Shown here piece after piece: positions 1 through 9,212 of a stretch of DNA of 64,000 nt. The stretch is from Jiangella endophytica (GTDB taxonomy: Bacteria; Actinomycetota; Actinomycetes; Jiangellales; Jiangellaceae). The DNA lies in NCBI RefSeq assembly GCF_003427025.1, contig NZ_QVAI01000004.1:1-64000 (forward strand), in the 5' to 3' direction. The position numbers were made by a program, and so were the translations under genes. How positions within the stretch are numbered: position 1 is the first letter of the stretch; each line of letters opens with the position of its first letter. The notes below the pieces were generated by a model. It had not been told where the DNA came from and searched no databases. It saw nothing but the letters and a program-made list of their open reading frames with translations.

Positions 1-1032
1 GTGACGGTCCGGATGCCGATGACGGCCGAGGCGCTGGGCCGGTCCCGGTTCGGCATCTCGCCGTGCGCCGAGGTGGTCGGGAGCCTGCGCGCGCTGCACC
101 GTCCGTCGCCCGGGTCGCCGCACCTGATGCGCTGGCGGGCGCGGGCGCTCGACGCCGTCCCGGGCACCCAGCTGAGCCTGCTCGCGGCGCTGACCGGCAG
201 CACCGTCTACATCCTCGACCTGCTCACACCGCCGCCGGACGCCGCGGTGATGACGATCGACGACGAGGCCTCCGCCATCGCGGCGACGCCGGCCGAACTG
301 ACCGAATACCAGCTGGACATCGCGTTCCGCGGCCGCGCGATCCCGCCCGCCGTGGCCGCGAGCGTCGGCGGGCCGGCCCGGTTCGAGGAGCTGCGCCAGC
401 CGATGCCGGCCGTCGTCGCCGAGGCGTTGGCCGGGGGAGTGACGGCATTCGTCAAGCGGCTGGCCGACGCGATGCGCACGTACTTCGAGCGGCTGCTGGC
501 GCCTGACTGGCCGCGGGTGCTGGACGTGCTGACGGCGGACGTCGCCTACCGCGGCGACCGGATCGTGCGGGACGGCGCGCTGGCCCTCCTGGACGACTTC
601 CACCCGTCGGTGCGCTGGGACGACGGCGCGATCCTGGTGCGCAAGCCGTTCGAGCTGGTGGTCGACTGGCCGCACGACGGCCTGCTGCTGATCCCGAGCA
701 CGGGGCTGAGCGACGGTGTGCTGCTCAACGCCGAGCGCCCCACGACGCCCTCGATCCTGTACCCGGCCCGCGGCCTGCACGCGCTCTGGTCGACGACGGC
801 GGCGGCGCCGGCCGATCTCGGCGAGCTGATCGGGCACACCCGGGCCACGCTGCTGGCCGCGCTGGACGCCCCGCGCACCACCGCCGAGCTGGGCCGACGC
901 GAGGCGCTGTCGGCTGCGACGATCTCGTACCACCTGGCGATCCTGCACCGCACCGGCCTGGTCGCTCGCCGCCGCTCCGGCCGCCGCGTCGTCTACACCC
1001 GCACCGACCTCGCGGCGGCGTTGCTGGGGTAG
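1..1032 (+). CDS. ArsR-family winged-helix regulator (DUF5937-like N-terminus)
   Basis: Probable DNA-binding repressor of 343 aa. The last ~75 residues form an ArsR-type winged helix (AELGRREALSAATISYHLAI, then a basic GLVARRRSGRRVVYTR wing). The first ~250 residues resemble the DUF5937 sensor-like region often fused to this domain; its ligand is unknown. No metal-binding Cys pair is visible, so metal sensing is not supported. The reading frame opens with GTG at base 1, so the true start may lie upstream of the window. No partner gene is visible; downstream is a repeat tract. Confidence 0.8.
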   Translation: MTVRMPMTAEALGRSRFGISPCAEVVGSLRALHRPSPGSPHLMRWRARALDAVPGTQLSLLAALTGSTVYILDLLTPPPDAAVMTIDDEASAIAATPAELTEYQLDIAFRGRAIPPAVAASVGGPARFEELRQPMPAVVAEALAGGVTAFVKRLADAMRTYFERLLAPDWPRVLDVLTADVAYRGDRIVRDGALALLDDFHPSVRWDDGAILVRKPFELVVDWPHDGLLLIPSTGLSDGVLLNAERPTTPSILYPARGLHALWSTTAAAPADLGELIGHTRATLLAALDAPRTTAELGRREALSAATISYHLAILHRTGLVARRRSGRRVVYTRTDLAAALLG

Positions 1033-1072
1033 CCGGCCCGACCGAGAGGTGCTGGAGATACGGGTGCGTGCG

Positions 1073-1238
1073 GGTGGTGGCGGGTGCGTGCGGGCGTCGG
1101 CGGGGGTGGGTCCGGGCGCTGGCGGGGCGCGTGCGGGTGGTCGTGGATGGGTGCCGGTGGTGGCGGGTGCGTGCGGGCGTCGGCGGGGGTGGGTCCGGGC
1201 GCTGGCGGGGCGCGTGCGGGTGGTCGCGGATGGGTGCC
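1073..1238. repeat. 83-bp tandem repeat, two copies
   Basis: Copies at 1073-1155 and 1156-1238 differ at one base (T or C in the GGTCGyGGATGG segment). Each contains a canonical G-quadruplex pattern on the + strand, with G-runs at 1102-1127 and 1185-1210 and loops of 1, 3 and 7 nt. Confidence 0.9.
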
Positions 1239-1400
1239 GACGGTGGCCGGGCACGGTGCGTGCGATGGCCGCAGGTATGTGTCGGCTCTGCCGGGGCGCA
1301 TGCCGGCGCTGGGGCTGCCGCGCGGCGGCTGGCGTAGCAGCCGACGACAGGTGCGGCACCGGCGGTTGGACGGTGCAGATGGGGCTGCCCGCTGATTGCG

Positions 1401-1477
1401 TGACCAGTGACCAGTGACCAGTGATCAACGGGCAGTGATCAACGGGCAGTGATCAGCGGGCAGTGATCAGCGGGCAG
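1401..1477. repeat. 7-bp x3 and 14-bp x4 tandem repeats
   Basis: Three copies of TGACCAG (1401-1421) run directly into four 14-bp copies of TGATCArCGGGCAG (1422-1477). The first two 14-mers carry A and the last two G at the variable position, which suggests stepwise duplication. There are no spacers, so this is not a CRISPR array. Confidence 0.9.
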
Positions 1478-1514
1478 GCACGTCGCGGGTGGGGGCGTCG
1501 ATGTGGGGGCGTCG

Positions 1515-1600
1515 ATGTGCGCGGGGAGTGCCGGCCGTGTCGCGGGTGGGGGCGTCGATGTGCGCGGGGAGTGCCGGCCGTGTCGCGGGTGGGGGCGTCG
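1515..1600. repeat. 43-bp tandem repeat, two copies plus a partial one
   Basis: Copies at 1515-1557 and 1558-1600 begin ATGTGCGCGGGGAGTGCC and end GGGGGCGTCG. A partial copy of the right half lies at 1481-1500. Confidence 0.85.
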
Positions 1601-1658
1601 GCCGTGGGGCCGCCGTGACGCGATCGATTCGACCCAGCAGGGTGGAGGCCGGTACAGG

Positions 1659-3416
1659 TCAGAAGGGCACCACCTCCTGACGAGCGCCGTCGGCCGGTGG
1701 GCGGGCGCGGATCGGGCCGACGACTTCTGGCGCGACCGGGTAGCGGCGACCGGCCGGGGTGATCCACCAGGTCGTCCGTTGCGAGTCGGTGGTGACGGCG
1801 AACCCGTGCCATGTCTTGGCCCGGTGATGACCGCCGTGAAGTGCCCACGTGTTGTCCGGGCCGGTGTTGCCGCCCTGCGCGAAGGGCACCTGGTGGTCGA
1901 TCTCGGACTCGGTGGCGGGTCGGTGGCAGGTGGGGAACCGGCAGGTCCGGTCGCGGGCGACGACGTGGGCCGCGAGGCCGGCCGGCGGCGCGTAGGTGGC
2001 GCGGCCGTACTCGAGCAGTCGGCCGTCGGCGGGATCGGTGAGCAGCCGGCGCACGGTGGCGTCGCCGGCGATGCGGCGGGCGGTGCCGGCGGTGATGGGG
2101 CCGAATCCGGCGAGCTCGCCCGGCGCGTCCTGGGCCCCGGTGAGGACGTCGATCGGCACCGTGACCAGCACAGCGGCGGCCTCGCCTCGAGACCGGCCGA
2201 GAACTACCGGCCCGGCGGGGTGCGCCCGAGCCGCGGGACGGGCCGTAGCGGCGGAGTCGGTTGGTGTGCCGGGACTGGTGGGGTGGCCCGGGCTGCTGAG
2301 CGTGCCCGGGGCGACGGGCCGGCTGGACGCCGCGATGGCTGAAGGGGCGGCGGGAGCGCGCCGGAGCGGGTCGGGATCGGTGTCGTCGGCTGCGGCACGA
2401 TCAGCCGGACGTACCTGGAGCATCTGCCCCGCGCTGGTGGGGTGTCGTGGGGTGCTGGGGTGGCCCGGGATGCCGGGTGTGCCGGGGTTAGCGGGTCGGT
2501 CCGGGGTGGTGGGGTGGGCCGGTCGGCTCAGGAAGGTTGATCTCGGGTGGCCGGCGGGTGTGGGGGCGGGGGTCGGCGCGGGGTCGCGGGCTGTGCAGGT
2601 GGGGTGACAGCAGCCGAGGTGCCCGGACTCGAGTGCCGTCCAGCCCAGGCCGGTGAGGAGGTCGAAGCGCAGTTGGTCGAGGGTGCGCGACTCACCGCTG
2701 GCACGAGCGTGGCGGGCGGCGGCATCGGTGGCGGTCCACAGCGCGGCGAGATCTTCGGCAGGTCCGCAGAGCATGAGGGTGGCCATGCCGTCCTCACCAC
2801 CCGGCGCGGCGGGCTCGGGACGACCGACGTAGCGGCGCTCAGCGGCGCGGCGGCGGCGATCTTCGGCCCCGGTGGGATCGGCGATGATCACCTCACGGCG
2901 CAGGCTCCGGTCCAACGACCACCACGTGCGCGTCTCCGCGTCGGGCAGCACGGCCGCCTCGACCTGACGGCGCTGGACGGGGCCGGCCAGACAGCGGGTT
3001 CGGTCGGCGATCAGCCGCGCCTTGTCGGCGTCGAGGCGTCCCGCGGCGAGCGCCTCGAAGGTCTCCGGGAGGTCCTCGAGCAACTCGACCGCCAGGGCGA
3101 CGCGCGCAGTCGCGCGGCCCGGACTCCAGCGCAATGCCAGGGACACTTCGTCGCCGGCGGCCTCGACCGCTCGATGCATGTGCGCGGAGGCCAGCTCAGG
3201 AGGAGCGCCGCACCGCTGGTACTCCGGCCGGCCCGCCAGCTCGGCGAAGACGCGCAACAACGCGGCTTCCTCGTGCGCGAGCTGCCGCTGCCGCGCCTGC
3301 GCCGCCACGATGAGGTCATGAGGGGACAAAGCCGTGAGGTCGATGCACGCGAGCAGCGCGGCCAGCTCTGCGCCCGGCGGAGCCATGGCCAGACGGTCGA
3401 TCGGATTGGACACCAC
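1659..3416 (-). CDS. DUF222 / HNH endonuclease-signature protein
   Basis: Protein of 585 aa. The N-terminal ~270 residues match the DUF222 pattern of actinobacterial multicopy HNH proteins (the mycobacterial REP13E12 type). A ~130-residue Pro/Thr/Ala-rich linker follows, then a C-terminal HNH motif at about residues 490-540: CRFPTCHRP, EIDHQVPFAQGG, DNTWALHGGHHRAKT. The His-Asn-His and the zinc-type Cys pair look intact. The frame stays open to 3575, but I chose GTG at 3416 because AAGGGA lies 5 nt upstream. A perfect 7-bp inverted repeat (3446-3452/3459-3465) precedes it. Whether these proteins cleave DNA in the cell is not established. Confidence 0.82.
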   Translation of the reverse strand: MVSNPIDRLAMAPPGAELAALLACIDLTALSPHDLIVAAQARQRQLAHEEAALLRVFAELAGRPEYQRCGAPPELASAHMHRAVEAAGDEVSLALRWSPGRATARVALAVELLEDLPETFEALAAGRLDADKARLIADRTRCLAGPVQRRQVEAAVLPDAETRTWWSLDRSLRREVIIADPTGAEDRRRRAAERRYVGRPEPAAPGGEDGMATLMLCGPAEDLAALWTATDAAARHARASGESRTLDQLRFDLLTGLGWTALESGHLGCCHPTCTARDPAPTPAPTPAGHPRSTFLSRPAHPTTPDRPANPGTPGIPGHPSTPRHPTSAGQMLQVRPADRAAADDTDPDPLRRAPAAPSAIAASSRPVAPGTLSSPGHPTSPGTPTDSAATARPAARAHPAGPVVLGRSRGEAAAVLVTVPIDVLTGAQDAPGELAGFGPITAGTARRIAGDATVRRLLTDPADGRLLEYGRATYAPPAGLAAHVVARDRTCRFPTCHRPATESEIDHQVPFAQGGNTGPDNTWALHGGHHRAKTWHGFAVTTDSQRTTWWITPAGRRYPVAPEVVGPIRARPPADGARQEVVPF

Positions 3417-3739
3417 GCACGTCCCTTCTCGTCCACGATGAGGATGCGCTCCGATGCTGGAGCGCCATACCACCCGCGTTGGCCCATGGGGCTGGGGTGG
3501 ACGACCGCAGGGACTGCGACCGTGGACGAGGCGGGGCATCTGGCGTGATGCCCTCTTCGCTGCCCGGGAACCCACTGCTGCCGCTCCCGGTGACGGCTGG
3601 ATCTTGTTCTGAAGATGATCTTATCGAACAGGTGTGCGGATCGCAAATTCGATGAACTCGAGGAGCGGGCGCGTGGAGCGGCGCGATGCATCGTGGATAG
3701 ATTGTCGCCCGGCGACAGCGCCTGCGGAGGGAGGGCGGG
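3417..3739. other. Divergent intergenic region
   Basis: This separates the DUF222/HNH gene (-) from the secreted hydrolase (+). I see a GCGCTCC/GGAGCGC hairpin at 3446-3465 in the presumed HNH leader, and GGAGGGAGG just before the hydrolase GTG. No gene is supported. Confidence 0.5.
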
Positions 3740-5920
3740 GTGCGGCGGACGGCGGCGGTGCTCGCGGCGACCGCGCTCCTCGGTATGACCCTGGCGATAC
3801 CCGTGGCCGCGACCGGCAGCGCCACCGCAGACACCGGCAGCGCGCCTTCATCCGCGACGGGCAGTGCGGCCGCATCACACACGGGCAGCGCCACCGCAGA
3901 CACCGGCAGCGCGCCTTCATCCGCGACGGGCAGTGCGGCCGCATCACACACGGGCAGCGCCACCGCAGACACCGGCAGCGCGTCTGCATCCGCGACGGGC
4001 AGTGCGGCCGCATCACACACGGGCAGCGCCACCGCATCACGCACCCGCAGCGCCATCGCAACACACACGGGCAGCGCGGCCGCATCCGCGACCGGCAGCG
4101 CCACCGCTGCAACGCCGTCCGGCACTGCCGAGGTACGGGACAGCGAGTGCCTCGTCGCCGTCCCGGCCGGCGGCGAGTGCGGCGTCCTCACCGTGCCGGA
4201 GTACCGCGCCGACCCTGAGAGCCGCACCATCGAGCTGCCGTACGTCCACGTCCGCGCCGAGCATCCGGCCGCGCCGCCGCTGGTGTTCATGAACGGCGGC
4301 CCGGGGTCGGGTTCGCTGCAGCTGGCCGGCTATTTCGCCGACGGCCTGGGGCTGCGCGAGACCCGTGACGTCGTCGTGCTGGAGCAGCGGGGCGGCGCCC
4401 GCGGCACACCGTCGCTGCAATGCCCGGGCGCGGCCGCCGCGATGGCCGACGCGTTCACCACCACCGATGACCCGTACGAGGAGTTCGAACCGGCCGCGGT
4501 CGCGATGCGTGCCTGCCTGGACGACTTCGTGGCCGGCGGCGGCGAACCGCGCGGGTACACCGTCACCGAGACCGCCCAGGACCTGCGCGACCTGCGGGAG
4601 GCGCTGGGCTACGACAGCTGGACGGCGTACGGGTTGTCGTGGTCGACGCAGGTGATGGCGGAGCTGGCGCGGATCGACCCGGACGGCGTCGACGCGGTCG
4701 TGCTCGACTCGTTCAGCGCGCCGGACCGTGACTTCGCCGCGACCGCGTACGAGGGGCTCGAGCTGTCGCTGGACCGCCTCGGCGAGCGTTCCGGCGGCGA
4801 CTTCCCGGACCCGTACGCCGACCTGCTGGCGGCCGCGGATCTGCTGGACGCCACCCCGGTCGCCGTCGACGGTCACAACCCGGTGACCGGGCAGCCGCGC
4901 ACGTTCCGGCTCACCGGCGACGACCTCATCACGTTCGTGCACGCCGGCCTGTACGACGTCGAGCTGCTGCCGGTGATCCCGTACCTGCTGGACCGCCTCG
5001 CCGGCGGGAACACGGGCGCGCTGGGCACGCTGGTCGACCTCGGCGTCGAGGAGCTGACCAGCCACACGCTCGGGCAGTACTGGGTCATGCAGTGCCAGGA
5101 CGAGGTCGCCTACCGCCGGGCCGGCGCCGGACGCGCGTCGCCGCTGATCGAGTGGCTGGTCGCCGACGAGGTGGTCTGCGCCGAGCTGGGGCTGGCGTCA
5201 CCACCGCTGCCGCCCGCGCCGGTCGCGTTCACCCAGCCGGCGCTGGTGCTGGCCGGGAGCGAGGACCCGGTGACGCCCGCGCCGGTGGCGGACGAGGCGT
5301 CGGCCGGGCTGGCGGACCGGCAGTTCCTCGAGTTCGCCGGCGTCGGCCACGCGGTGCTGCTGCAGAGCCGGTGCGGGCGCGAGAGCATCGCCGCCTGGCT
5401 GGCCGAGCCGGGGCACGACGTCGCCGACCTGTGCGACCGCGCGACGCCCGCGTACGCCGTCGTCGGCGCGGGAGACCTGCACCCGACGACGCGGGTCGCC
5501 CGGGCGGCGCTGGCGGCCGACGACGGCGACTGGCTCGGGGTGGCGCTCCCGGCGGCGTTCGCGCTGCTCTGCGTGGGCTGGCTGGCCGGCTGGCTGGCCC
5601 CGGTCGTGGCCGGACGCGGGCGACGTGGCGGCGCGGCCGGGCTGGTCGCCGGAGTCGCGCCGCTGTCGGGCACCGTGTTCCTGCTGGCGGCCGGCGGGCT
5701 GGTCTGGGCCGCCGCGGGCTCGCTGCCGACCCAGCTGGTGGTCGGCGTGCCGCGGGCGGTGCCGTGGCTGGGGCTGCTGCTGGTGGCCGGGGCGGCCGCG
5801 ATCGGGCTCACGGCGCGACGGGCGCCGTCCGCCCGGGCCCGGCTCGCCCTGGCCGGCGCCGGCCTGCTCTGGCTGGCCTTCGCCGCCTGGTTCGTCGTGA
5901 TGGTCGTTCTGCCCAGCTGA
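3740..5920 (+). CDS. Secreted/membrane alpha/beta hydrolase (proline-iminopeptidase/TAP-like) with N-terminal repeats
   Basis: Protein of 726 aa. A signal peptide (about residues 1-24) is followed by a Thr/Gly/Ser/Ala-rich stalk of three 23-residue repeats (25-93) plus degenerate copies. An alpha/beta-hydrolase domain carries the oxyanion motif NGGPGSG near 185-191, nucleophile S300 in GLSWS, D509 in GSEDPVTP and H537 in GVGHAV. The C-terminal ~130 residues hold about four membrane segments. The family cleaves N-terminal residues or short peptides. The start is GTG with GGAGGGAGG upstream. The repeat stalk and the membrane tail are unusual for this family; substrate unknown. Confidence 0.85.
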   Translation: MRRTAAVLAATALLGMTLAIPVAATGSATADTGSAPSSATGSAAASHTGSATADTGSAPSSATGSAAASHTGSATADTGSASASATGSAAASHTGSATASRTRSAIATHTGSAAASATGSATAATPSGTAEVRDSECLVAVPAGGECGVLTVPEYRADPESRTIELPYVHVRAEHPAAPPLVFMNGGPGSGSLQLAGYFADGLGLRETRDVVVLEQRGGARGTPSLQCPGAAAAMADAFTTTDDPYEEFEPAAVAMRACLDDFVAGGGEPRGYTVTETAQDLRDLREALGYDSWTAYGLSWSTQVMAELARIDPDGVDAVVLDSFSAPDRDFAATAYEGLELSLDRLGERSGGDFPDPYADLLAAADLLDATPVAVDGHNPVTGQPRTFRLTGDDLITFVHAGLYDVELLPVIPYLLDRLAGGNTGALGTLVDLGVEELTSHTLGQYWVMQCQDEVAYRRAGAGRASPLIEWLVADEVVCAELGLASPPLPPAPVAFTQPALVLAGSEDPVTPAPVADEASAGLADRQFLEFAGVGHAVLLQSRCGRESIAAWLAEPGHDVADLCDRATPAYAVVGAGDLHPTTRVARAALAADDGDWLGVALPAAFALLCVGWLAGWLAPVVAGRGRRGGAAGLVAGVAPLSGTVFLLAAGGLVWAAAGSLPTQLVVGVPRAVPWLGLLLVAGAAAIGLTARRAPSARARLALAGAGLLWLAFAAWFVVMVVLPS
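3812..4018 (+). repeat. 69-bp in-frame tandem repeat, three copies
   Basis: Copies at 3812-3880, 3881-3949 and 3950-4018 encode TGSATADTGSAPSSATGSAA followed by ASH. The first two are essentially identical, and the third differs in the middle (AS-AS in place of AP-SS). Degenerate TGSA units continue to about 4110. The near-identity suggests recent duplication of a flexible stalk. Confidence 0.9.
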
Positions 5921-5983
5921 CGGCTCGCGTTCCGTTAGAGTGACTGCCGCCGGGCGCACACCGATCAGAGGAACGTTCTGCCG

Positions 5984-6601
5984 ATGAGTTCTGCCGCCCT
6001 GGCCACCCGTCTCGCCGTCCTCGTGCTGGCGCTCGCCTCGTGCTCGTCCGACTCGGGCTCCGGCTCCGGCTCGGCCTCCGACGACGCCACCCCCGCCGGC
6101 GACGAGGAGTCCGCGTCCGTCGTCGAGGATCTGAGTGCCGACGAGTTCTGCGCCCTGCTGTCCGCCGAGACCATCGAGCAGTCGCTGGGCGTCGTCGTCG
6201 AGGGCAGCGAGGGCACCGAGCGTGGCCGGGCGCCGGTCATGCGCTCGCCGTACTTCCTGTCGCGCGAGTGCGACTACAGCTCCGACCTGCCCGCCCTCAA
6301 CACCCGCCTCTCCACCGAGTGGGACGAGGACGACACCGACCGCGACGTCGTGGACCGCGCCTTCACCGACATCGTGAACGAGACCGTCGGCGACTACGAG
6401 GAGGTCGCGGACCTCGGCATCGTCGCGGGTTACGGGCCCAATGCGATGCTCGACGAGGCCGACGTCGCCAGCGCGAGGCTCGAGGTGGTGCTTCGCGCCG
6501 GCGACGAGCGCCTGTTGCTGAGTGTGTACACGACCGGCCCCGCCACCCTCGACCAGCTGCGCCCGCTGGCGGAGGAACTGGTCGCCGGCCTGGACTTCTA
6601 G
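5984..6601 (+). CDS. Putative lipoprotein, DUF3558-like
   Basis: Exported protein of 205 aa. A short hydrophobic leader ends in the lipobox LASC (Cys20), followed by an acidic Ser/Gly/Asp linker. The remaining ~155 residues ([18 protein letters not shown], later SRECDYSS) resemble DUF3558-type lipoproteins with two Cys that could pair. AGAGGA lies about 11 nt before ATG. The stop codon shares CTAG with the stop of the convergent glucosidase. Function unknown. Confidence 0.7.
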   Translation: MSSAALATRLAVLVLALASCSSDSGSGSGSASDDATPAGDEESASVVEDLSADEFCALLSAETIEQSLGVVVEGSEGTERGRAPVMRSPYFLSRECDYSSDLPALNTRLSTEWDEDDTDRDVVDRAFTDIVNETVGDYEEVADLGIVAGYGPNAMLDEADVASARLEVVLRAGDERLLLSVYTTGPATLDQLRPLAEELVAGLDF

Positions 6602-8010
6602 CCCTCCAGGCCGTTGCGGGCGACGACGCCCTGGTACCAGTGCGCGGAGTCCTTCCAGGTGCGCTCGAGCGTGTCGTAGTCGACCCGGATGAGGCCGAAG
6701 CGACGCTCGAACCCGAAGGACCACTCGAAGTTGTCGAGCAGCGACCACGCGAAGTAGCCGCGGACGTCGGCGCCCTGGTCGATCGCCTGGCCGGTGGCCT
6801 CCAGGTGGCGGGCGATGTAGTCGATGCGCAGCGGGTCGTGGACGGCGCCGTCGGGGGAGACGGTGTCGGCGTAGGCGGCGCCGTTCTCGGTGATCATCAT
6901 CGGCAGGCCGGGGTGCTCGCGGTGCACGCGCAGCAGCAGCTCGGTGAGGCCGCTGGGGTCGATGTTCCAGCCCATGGCGGTGTAGGGGCCCTCGGGACGG
7001 ACGAACTCGATGTCGTCGGCGCCGACCCAGGGGGAGCCGAGCGCGTCGTCGTGGCCGTCGTCCTCGGAGCGCGGGCCGCTGCCGTCCCAGCGGCGGACCA
7101 GGCCGGTCGAGTAGTAGTTGACGCCGAGGACGTCGAGCGGCTGGTTCGCGATGGCGGTGTCGCCGTCGTGCACGAACGACCAGTCGGTGACGTGGGCGGT
7201 GTCGGCCAGCAGGTCGGCCGGGTAGGCGCCGTTCAGCAGCGGGCCGGTGAACGCGCGGTTGGCCAGCGCGTCGACCCGGCGGGCGGCGTCGAGGTCGGCC
7301 TCGGACGAGGGGTCGACCGGGCGGATGACGTGCAGGTTCAGCGTCACCGAGGCACGCGCCGACGGCAGCACCGAGCGGACCGCCTGCAGGCCCAGGCCGT
7401 GCGCGAGGTTGAGGTGGTGGACGGCGGCCAGCGCGGCGGCCGGCTCGGCCCGGCCGGGCGCGTGGGCGCCGGAGGCGTAGCCGAGGTAGGCGCTGCACCA
7501 CGGCTCGTTCAGCGTGGTCCACAGGTCGACGCGGTCGCCCAGCTCGCGGGCCATGATCTCGGCGTAGTCGGCGAAGCGATAGGCGGTGTCGCGGGTGGCC
7601 CAGCCGCCGGCGTCCTCGAGATCCTGAGGCAGGTCCCAGTGGTACAGCGTCAGTACCGGCGCGACGCCCCGCTCGAGCAGGCCGTCGACCAGCCGGGAGT
7701 AGAAGTCCAGGCCCTCGCGGTTGGCCGGGCCGCGGCCGCCGGGCTGCACCCGGGGCCAGGCCGTCGAGAACCGGTACGCGCCCAGGCCGAGGTCGGCGAT
7801 GTGGCCGAGGTCCTCCTGCCAGCGGTGATAGTGGTCGTCGGCGACGTCGCCGGTGTCGCCGTTCAGCGTCTTGCCGGGGGTGCGCGAGAACGTGTCCCAG
7901 ATGGACGGCCCGCGGCCGCCCTCCTTGGCCGCGCCCTCGATCTGGTACGAGGCCGTGGCCGACCCCCAGAGGAAGCCGTCGGGGAACCGACGGCCGGTGC
8001 CGGTGCTCAT
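6598..8010 (-). CDS. GH1 family beta-glucosidase
   Basis: Cytoplasmic retaining glycosidase of 470 aa, the usual GH1 length. The general acid/base is E169 in TLNEPWC and the nucleophile is E375 in ITENGAAY. The N-terminus [18 protein letters not shown] is the classic GH1 signature. No signal peptide is present, so it likely hydrolyses imported beta-glucosides such as cellobiose. AGGAG lies 9 nt upstream of ATG. No sugar transporter or LacI regulator is adjacent, so the natural substrate is open. Confidence 0.95.
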   Translation of the reverse strand: MSTGTGRRFPDGFLWGSATASYQIEGAAKEGGRGPSIWDTFSRTPGKTLNGDTGDVADDHYHRWQEDLGHIADLGLGAYRFSTAWPRVQPGGRGPANREGLDFYSRLVDGLLERGVAPVLTLYHWDLPQDLEDAGGWATRDTAYRFADYAEIMARELGDRVDLWTTLNEPWCSAYLGYASGAHAPGRAEPAAALAAVHHLNLAHGLGLQAVRSVLPSARASVTLNLHVIRPVDPSSEADLDAARRVDALANRAFTGPLLNGAYPADLLADTAHVTDWSFVHDGDTAIANQPLDVLGVNYYSTGLVRRWDGSGPRSEDDGHDDALGSPWVGADDIEFVRPEGPYTAMGWNIDPSGLTELLLRVHREHPGLPMMITENGAAYADTVSPDGAVHDPLRIDYIARHLEATGQAIDQGADVRGYFAWSLLDNFEWSFGFERRFGLIRVDYDTLERTWKDSAHWYQGVVARNGLEG

Positions 8011-8059
8011 GTGTCGCGACTCCTAGCGAAGACGTGGCCGGATCAGCCCTGACCTTATC

Positions 8060-8065
8060 TAAGCT
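8060..8065 (+). promoter_or_regulatory. -10 box TAAGCT, leaderless start of sensor kinase
   Basis: TAAGCT is followed by 7 nt and then ATG at 8073, the TAnnnT-N6/7-start layout of actinobacterial leaderless mRNAs. It supports ATG 8073 over the GTG at 8034. Confidence 0.5.
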
Positions 8066-8072
8066 GCGGTGC

Positions 8073-9212
8073 ATGAGCGGCGAGTGGGAATCGTGGCGGC
8101 ACGGCGCGCGCGCCGACGTGCTGCTGGCCGCGGGCACGCTGCTGTTCGTCGTGCTCACGACGGTGATCGGCCAGGGCGATCCGGTGGCGCTGCGCTCGGT
8201 CCCGGCGACCGGCTGGCTGCTGATCGTCGTGGGCTGCGGCGCGCTGGCGTTCCGGCGCCGGTTCCCGGTCTCGGTGGGCATCGCCACGTTGGCGGCGTCG
8301 GTGATCTACTACCCGGCCGTCAACCCCGACGGCGCCCTGCTGATCACGTTGATCATCTCCCTGTACTCGCTCGCGTCGGACGGCCGCACGGTCGCGGCGG
8401 CGGCCATCGGCGGGCTGGCCATCGCGGGCTCCGCGTTCGGCGAGTACGGCACCGACGAGTCGCCGCTCGGCGACGCGGGGATGTTCCTGCTGGTCAGCTG
8501 GCTGGTCGCGGCCGTCGCGATCGGGGCGGTCATGCACAGCACACGGCGCGAGCGCGAGGAGGCGCTGCGTCGCCGGGCGACGGAGGAGCGGCTGCGCATC
8601 GCGCGCGAGCTGCACGACGTCCTCGGGCACAACATCTCGCTGATCAACGTCCAGGCCGGCGCCGCGCTGCACGCCCTGTCGCGCGACGGCGCCGACGGCC
8701 CGGCCGCCGACGGCCCCGCCGAGGCGCTGGCGGCGATCAAGGAGACCAGCCGCGAGGCGCTGCGCGAGCTGCGCGGCACCCTCGGCGTGCTGCGCCAGGT
8801 CGACGAGCAGGCCCCCACGGCGCCCGCGCCGGGGCTGCGCCGGCTCGCCGAACTGGCCGAGCGCAGCCGGGCCGCCGGGCTGGCCGTCGACGTCGCGACC
8901 GACGGCTCGCCGGTCGGCCTGACGCCGGCGGTCGACCTCGCGGCGTACCGGATCGTCCAGGAGGCGCTCACCAACGTCACCCGGCACGCCGGTGCGGGGC
9001 GGGTGGCGGTCCGGATCGGCTATGGGCGCGATGATGTGACGGTGGACGTGAGCGACGACGGGCGAGGTGCCGGCAGCCGCACCGGCGGCGGCAGCGGCAT
9101 CACGGGCATGCGGTCGCGGGCCGAGGCGCTCGGCGGCTCGCTGGCCGCGGCCGACCGGCCCGAGGGCGGCTTCCGGGTCACCGCGCGGCTGCCGTACGGG
9201 GGCCCGGCGTGA
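8073..9212 (+). CDS. Sensor histidine kinase, NarL/DesK type
   Basis: Membrane sensor of 379 aa. About five or six N-terminal membrane segments make up roughly the first 150 residues with little extracellular sequence, suggesting intramembrane sensing. The HisKA_3 phosphoacceptor is in ARELHDVLGHNISLINVQAG. The HATPase_c domain has EALTNVTRHAG (N box) and VSDDGRGAG (G1/D box). Its stop overlaps the response-regulator GTG by 4 nt (GTGA), so the two are translationally coupled. Signal unknown; no transporter is adjacent. Confidence 0.93.
   Translation: MSGEWESWRHGARADVLLAAGTLLFVVLTTVIGQGDPVALRSVPATGWLLIVVGCGALAFRRRFPVSVGIATLAASVIYYPAVNPDGALLITLIISLYSLASDGRTVAAAAIGGLAIAGSAFGEYGTDESPLGDAGMFLLVSWLVAAVAIGAVMHSTRREREEALRRRATEERLRIARELHDVLGHNISLINVQAGAALHALSRDGADGPAADGPAEALAAIKETSREALRELRGTLGVLRQVDEQAPTAPAPGLRRLAELAERSRAAGLAVDVATDGSPVGLTPAVDLAAYRIVQEALTNVTRHAGAGRVAVRIGYGRDDVTVDVSDDGRGAGSRTGGGSGITGMRSRAEALGGSLAAADRPEGGFRVTARLPYGGPA

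Larger units (their letters stand above)
1033..1658. other. Gene-free G-rich repeat tract
   Basis: No convincing gene lies between the ArsR-type regulator and the convergent DUF222/HNH gene. The stretch holds three sets of short tandem repeats, annotated separately. The + strand is strongly G-rich. Open frames across it translate to low-complexity Gly/Arg/Ala protein and are not believable. Confidence 0.7.

Noticed and set aside
1401..1600. Possible CRISPR array
   Set aside because: Repeats are contiguous or of different unit length, with no unique spacers and no cas genes nearby.
1049..2342. Several long + strand open frames (to 279 codons) over the repeat tract and antisense to the HNH gene
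   Set aside because: They translate to low-complexity Gly/Arg/Ala sequence, follow the DNA repeats, and the opposite strand has a recognisable protein.
3600..3645. LexA/SOS box near the HNH gene
   Set aside because: TGTTC and GAACA half sites are present but spaced 16 bp apart, unlike the CGAACN4GTTCG-type actinobacterial box.
5198..8287. 1029-codon minus-strand open frame
   Set aside because: It is antisense to the hydrolase and lipoprotein genes and a shifted frame of the GH1 gene; the translation is Arg/Pro-rich with no domain.
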